DNA of 8,524 bases, from positions 1-8,524 of the forward strand of contig JALFCJ010000248.1 in assembly GCA_022771185.1 (NCBI GenBank), given 5' to 3'. A program made the position numbers and the translations under genes. Of this stretch, positions 6,420 through 8,524 are shown in pieces (positions within the stretch are counted from its first letter, which is position 1; each line of letters starts with the position of its first letter). The stretch comes from Spirochaetales bacterium. GTDB lineage: Bacteria > Spirochaetota > Spirochaetia > Sphaerochaetales > Sphaerochaetaceae. Under the pieces are notes generated by a model. The model was given only the letters and a program-made list of their open reading frames with translations, was not told the origin of the DNA and searched no databases.

Positions 6420-7139
6420 TCAGTTAATCGATGTACTCTTCATCTGACTTATCGGGAGTTTGTAGATGACATATGCAATTGCAGTCATGATTACTCCAAA
6501 TACAAAGGCCATAATAGCTTCTGTGTTGTAGCTGGTGGGACTGAAAATGACATGTAGTCCGTCATCAAGGACGAAGGTGCTACTTACCATATTAGATGCC
6601 TTCTCGTATAGCCAAGACATAAAGATAAGGAACACAACTACAACAGCGACACTTAAAGGAGGACGACAAGTTGTAGAGAGAGCGGAGGAAACACAACCTA
6701 CGCCGAACATCAAAGTACAGGCTAGAGTGATGTAGAGGCATGTAAGAAGCATGGAAGCGAACTCAAGTGTTCCTGCAATAAGCCCTGATATCGTCCCGAT
6801 TACTGCAAGGCCGAGGAATGTAAGAATAAGCGTCATACCCTCGACTAACATCATTCTAAGGAAAGCTCTGTCTCTTGTAAGACCCATGAACATATATAGA
6901 CGCATATACTGAAGAACCAATGCACCTAATACTATATGAGTGATTACTTCGACTACAGCAATGGATTCAAGTGTGCCTGAGAAGAATACTGAGAACACAG
7001 GGATTCCTTCTCCTATTTGTCTTCCGATTGTATATAAGAGGATCGGAATGAATACCATAACTATCAAGGCAGCTATAGCTCCAGAACACAATACGCTTAG
7101 AAAATAATCTTTGATTACGACTCTATCTTTACTTTTCAT
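6420..7139 (-). CDS. ABC transporter permease, ABC-2 type, six helices
   Basis: Membrane partner of the ATPase encoded just upstream. The 239-residue protein is almost wholly hydrophobic, with about six segments (roughly 14-38, 58-80, 98-124, 130-156, 162-178 and 207-227) and a short charged N-terminus (KSKDRVVIKDYF). A short cytoplasmic stretch with GLTRDRAFLRMMLVEG (86-101) resembles the coupling region of ABC-2 exporters. There is no large extracellular domain and no substrate-binding protein gene nearby, so export or a signalling role is more likely than import. Its ATG shares a base with the ATPase stop (TAATG), and AAAGGA lies about nine bases upstream, so it is translated together with the ATPase. 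It is the last gene of the GntR operon. The substrate is unknown; related modules have been tied to antibiotic or cell-envelope stress, which is only a guess here. Confidence 0.8.
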   Translation of the reverse strand: MKSKDRVVIKDYFLSVLCSGAIAALIVMVFIPILLYTIGRQIGEGIPVFSVFFSGTLESIAVVEVITHIVLGALVLQYMRLYMFMGLTRDRAFLRMMLVEGMTLILTFLGLAVIGTISGLIAGTLEFASMLLTCLYITLACTLMFGVGCVSSALSTTCRPPLSVAVVVVFLIFMSWLYEKASNMVSSTFVLDDGLHVIFSPTSYNTEAIMAFVFGVIMTAIAYVIYKLPISQMKSTSIN

Positions 7140-7975
7140 TATTCGCCATCCTTTGTCATTTCAACAAAATATCTTTGGAGATCAACGTTTTCGACTTTCA
7201 CTCCTTCTTCTTCCACTTCGCCTTCCGTCATTACTTTTGCTTGTCCAAGAATGGTTGAGCGAGACAGAATCTTCTTTCCTTCTATCGCTTTCTCGACTTT
7301 GTCTTTCTCTCCAGACACCATCTTTACGTTACAGAGGAGAGTATCTTTGTCTCCTTCCCTCAACAGTTTCCCTTGGTCAATAATTATGACTTTGTCCACA
7401 AGAGGTGAAATCTCTTCTATTAAGTGTGTGGCTACGACAAAGCATCTATCTGGGGAGAAGGAAGCAAGTAGCTCCTCGTAAAACAACTCTCTATGGTTTG
7501 CATCAAGCCCTAGAATAGGTTCGTCGAAGAATACATATTCTCTATTGGAAGCCAGACCCAAGATATCTTTGAATATAGTTCTGTAGCCGGTTGAGAGCTT
7601 TTCCCACTTCTTGTTTACATCAAGTTTAAACTTCTTTGATAACATAAGGGCCTTCTCTTCGGAGCCCACTCCCATGTCATCCATCATTTTGAAGACGTTC
7701 TTTAGTTTTGTAGAGGAAGGAAGCATATTCTCGTCTCCTACTATCGTTATTCTTTCAAAGTCTTTCGGACTCTTTCTGACTTCGTTTCCATCCAACAAAA
7801 CAGATCCTTCATTTTGATAGAGTCTATTTCCGATACACTTGATCAGTGTAGATTTGCCAGCTCCGTTTCTTCCCAATAGACCGATAATGTGTCCTCTTTC
7901 AAAGGAACAAGATACCCCATCCAATGCCTTTGTAGTGTGAAATGATTTCTTTATATCTTTAATTTCTATGCTCAT
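7139..7975 (-). CDS. ABC transporter ATP-binding protein (GntR-linked type)
   Basis: Cytoplasmic ATPase, 278 residues. Walker A is GRNGAGKST (35-43). The signature is LSTGY (127-131) instead of LSGGQ. Walker B is VFFDEP (148-153) with Glu152, the D-loop lies at LGLD (155-158) and the switch His184 is in ATHLIEE. The Q-loop position reads VGDENML (79-85) with no glutamine. I recall LSTGY and a changed Q-loop from ABC ATPases paired with short GntR regulators, so they are probably traits of the subfamily rather than damage. After the core, a C-terminal extension of about 65 residues (215-278), rich in Glu, Lys and Val, may be a regulatory domain. The start overlaps the GntR stop in ATGA, with GGGAG upstream; the end overlaps the permease start. 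It probably powers an exporter or sensing complex; the substrate cannot be read from the sequence. Confidence 0.92.
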   Translation of the reverse strand: MSIEIKDIKKSFHTTKALDGVSCSFERGHIIGLLGRNGAGKSTLIKCIGNRLYQNEGSVLLDGNEVRKSPKDFERITIVGDENMLPSSTKLKNVFKMMDDMGVGSEEKALMLSKKFKLDVNKKWEKLSTGYRTIFKDILGLASNREYVFFDEPILGLDANHRELFYEELLASFSPDRCFVVATHLIEEISPLVDKVIIIDQGKLLREGDKDTLLCNVKMVSGEKDKVEKAIEGKKILSRSTILGQAKVMTEGEVEEEGVKVENVDLQRYFVEMTKDGE

Positions 7976-8337
7976 CTTTCTTCTCCCATAATCAAGAGCG
8001 CTATCTCTTTTTTGTCCATTCCAAGTCTTTTCGCTTCCTCTAACATTGGTGAAAGATACTTGTCCTTAAACTCTTTCTTTCTTCTTTCTTTGATCCTTTC
8101 TTTCGCTCCGTCTTTGACAAACATCCCGATTCCTCTTCTTTTTTCCAACAAGTCCATATCCAACAACAAGTTCATTGCCTTAAGCACAGTGGCTGGGTTT
8201 ATGTGGAGGGCCACACTCAACTCGGTAGTGGAAGGTATTGCTTTCCCTTCCTCATAGGTGCCAAGGAAAATGTCATCTTCCAACGCCTTTGCCAATTGCT
8301 GGAATATAGGACTGTCATCTTTAAATGTGTAGTTCAT
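7972..8337 (-). CDS. GntR-family transcriptional regulator, YtrA-like
   Basis: Short DNA-binding repressor of 121 residues. The winged helix-turn-helix covers about residues 9-75: SPIFQQLAKALEDDIFLGTY, then IPSTTELSVALHINPATVLKA (34-54, the recognition region) and LLEKRRGIGMFV (63-74, the wing). The remaining 45 residues form a charged helical tail with no room for a FadR- or HutC-type ligand domain, which places it in the YtrA subfamily. INPATVxKAMNLL and KRRGIGMFV match regulators that precede ABC pairs in Firmicutes. AAGGAGA lies just before the ATG, and the ATGA overlap couples it to the ATPase. Upstream, an inverted repeat covers its own -10 box, so it probably represses its own operon. 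What relieves repression is unknown; in related systems it is often a drug or envelope stress. Confidence 0.92.
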   Translation of the reverse strand: MNYTFKDDSPIFQQLAKALEDDIFLGTYEEGKAIPSTTELSVALHINPATVLKAMNLLLDMDLLEKRRGIGMFVKDGAKERIKERRKKEFKDKYLSPMLEEAKRLGMDKKEIALLIMGEER

Positions 8338-8346
8338 TTTTCTCCT

Positions 8347-8380
8347 TAATTGGTTAGTTACTCAACTAATTAACCAATTA
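8347..8380. promoter_or_regulatory. Inverted-repeat operator of the GntR operon
   Basis: A perfect 10-base inverted repeat, TAATTGGTTA (8347-8356) and TAACCAATTA (8371-8380), flanks a 14-base centre. A second, nested one, TTAGTT-ACTC-AACTAA (8354-8369), lies inside and is slightly off-centre from the outer one. Two dimers or two alternative sites could be accommodated. It lies between the GntR start and its promoter and includes part of the -10. Binding by the GntR protein is inferred from position and symmetry. Confidence 0.75.
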
Positions 8381-8404
8381 TCACAAAAGAAAAGAAAGTG
8401 TCAA
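8377..8404 (-). promoter_or_regulatory. Promoter of the GntR-ABC operon
   Basis: Read on the minus strand, TTGACA (8404-8399) is a perfect -35. A 16-base spacer ends in TGT and GATAAT (8382-8377) is a five-of-six -10, so it is also an extended TGn -10. Transcription should start near 8370, inside the inverted repeat, giving a leader of about 33 bases. It looks strong and therefore needs the operator to keep it off. Confidence 0.8.
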
Positions 8405-8461
8405 TAGAAATCTGAAGAAATAATTAAATTGATGTTCAAAATAGGTGTATGATTAATTATC

Positions 8462-8524
8462 TTGCTTGCTTTAGAAAAAACATAGTATATAAATGACGGT
8501 TAGGAGTTGACTATATATGTTCAA
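8462..8524 (+). promoter_or_regulatory. Possible promoter and start of a divergent gene at the window edge
   Basis: TTGCTT (8466-8471), a 16-base spacer and TATAAA (8488-8493) resemble a promoter. TAGGAG (8501-8506) precedes an ATG at 8517 by ten bases. Only two codons are visible before the end, so no gene can be claimed. Confidence 0.25.

Noticed and set aside
7590..7605. LSTGY signature taken as a degenerate, inactive ATPase
   Set aside because: Walker A, Walker B Glu and the switch His are intact, and I recall the same signature in other GntR-linked ATPases, so inactivation is not supported.
8433..8524. TGTTCAA occurring at 8433-8439 and again at 8518-8524 as a repeat
   Set aside because: Seven bases in an AT-rich gap is within chance, and no further copies or symmetry accompany it.

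Overview
The window looks like chromosomal DNA of a spirochaete. This rests on the gene order rpsT - HU - lnt, which I recall from Treponema, and on an apolipoprotein N-acyltransferase (a diderm enzyme) sitting beside Firmicutes-like genes (a RicT/PSP1 protein and a short GntR regulator with its ABC pair). The DNA is moderately AT-rich, with many AGA/AGG arginine and ATA isoleucine codons and short intergenic gaps. A Treponema or Sphaerochaeta-like gut lineage is plausible, but I cannot place it closer. I see no tRNA, rRNA, CRISPR array, insertion sequence, phage gene or origin, and no gene-free stretch longer than about 190 bases.

Left part (1-1594): the end of a peptide ABC-transporter ATPase (OppF type) overlaps the start of a small membrane protein. 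A hairpin terminator follows, and then a tRNA-dihydrouridine synthase (dusB) comes in on the minus strand. dusB and the next gene, ricT, diverge from an 82-base gap; neither has a clear Shine-Dalgarno sequence.

Middle (1677-6410): ricT, rpsT, HU, lnt and cinA all read on the plus strand. rpsT follows a 134-base leader with promoter-like sequences. From rpsT onward the genes are tightly packed: 25 bases between rpsT and HU, a 4-base ATGA overlap between HU and lnt, and an 8-base overlap between lnt and cinA. The set looks like one housekeeping operon covering ribosome assembly, nucleoid structure, lipoprotein maturation and nucleotide salvage. It closes with a strong hairpin between cinA and the converging genes. 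The RicT protein carries the usual PSP1/RicT cysteine motifs plus an added cysteine-rich segment, and is the most interesting protein here.

Right part (6420-8524): a compact minus-strand operon of a GntR regulator (YtrA-like), an ABC ATPase and a six-helix permease, with ATGA and TAATG overlaps. Its promoter is unusually readable: TTGACA, a 16-base spacer and an extended GATAAT, with the -10 inside a long inverted repeat that is the likely operator of the GntR protein. This predicts self-repression of a small efflux or stress module with unknown substrate.

Most of the window is ordinary core genome, and I do not find a clearly new system. The points worth following up are the extra cysteine cluster in RicT, the GntR operator, and the SD-less divergent starts of dusB and ricT.
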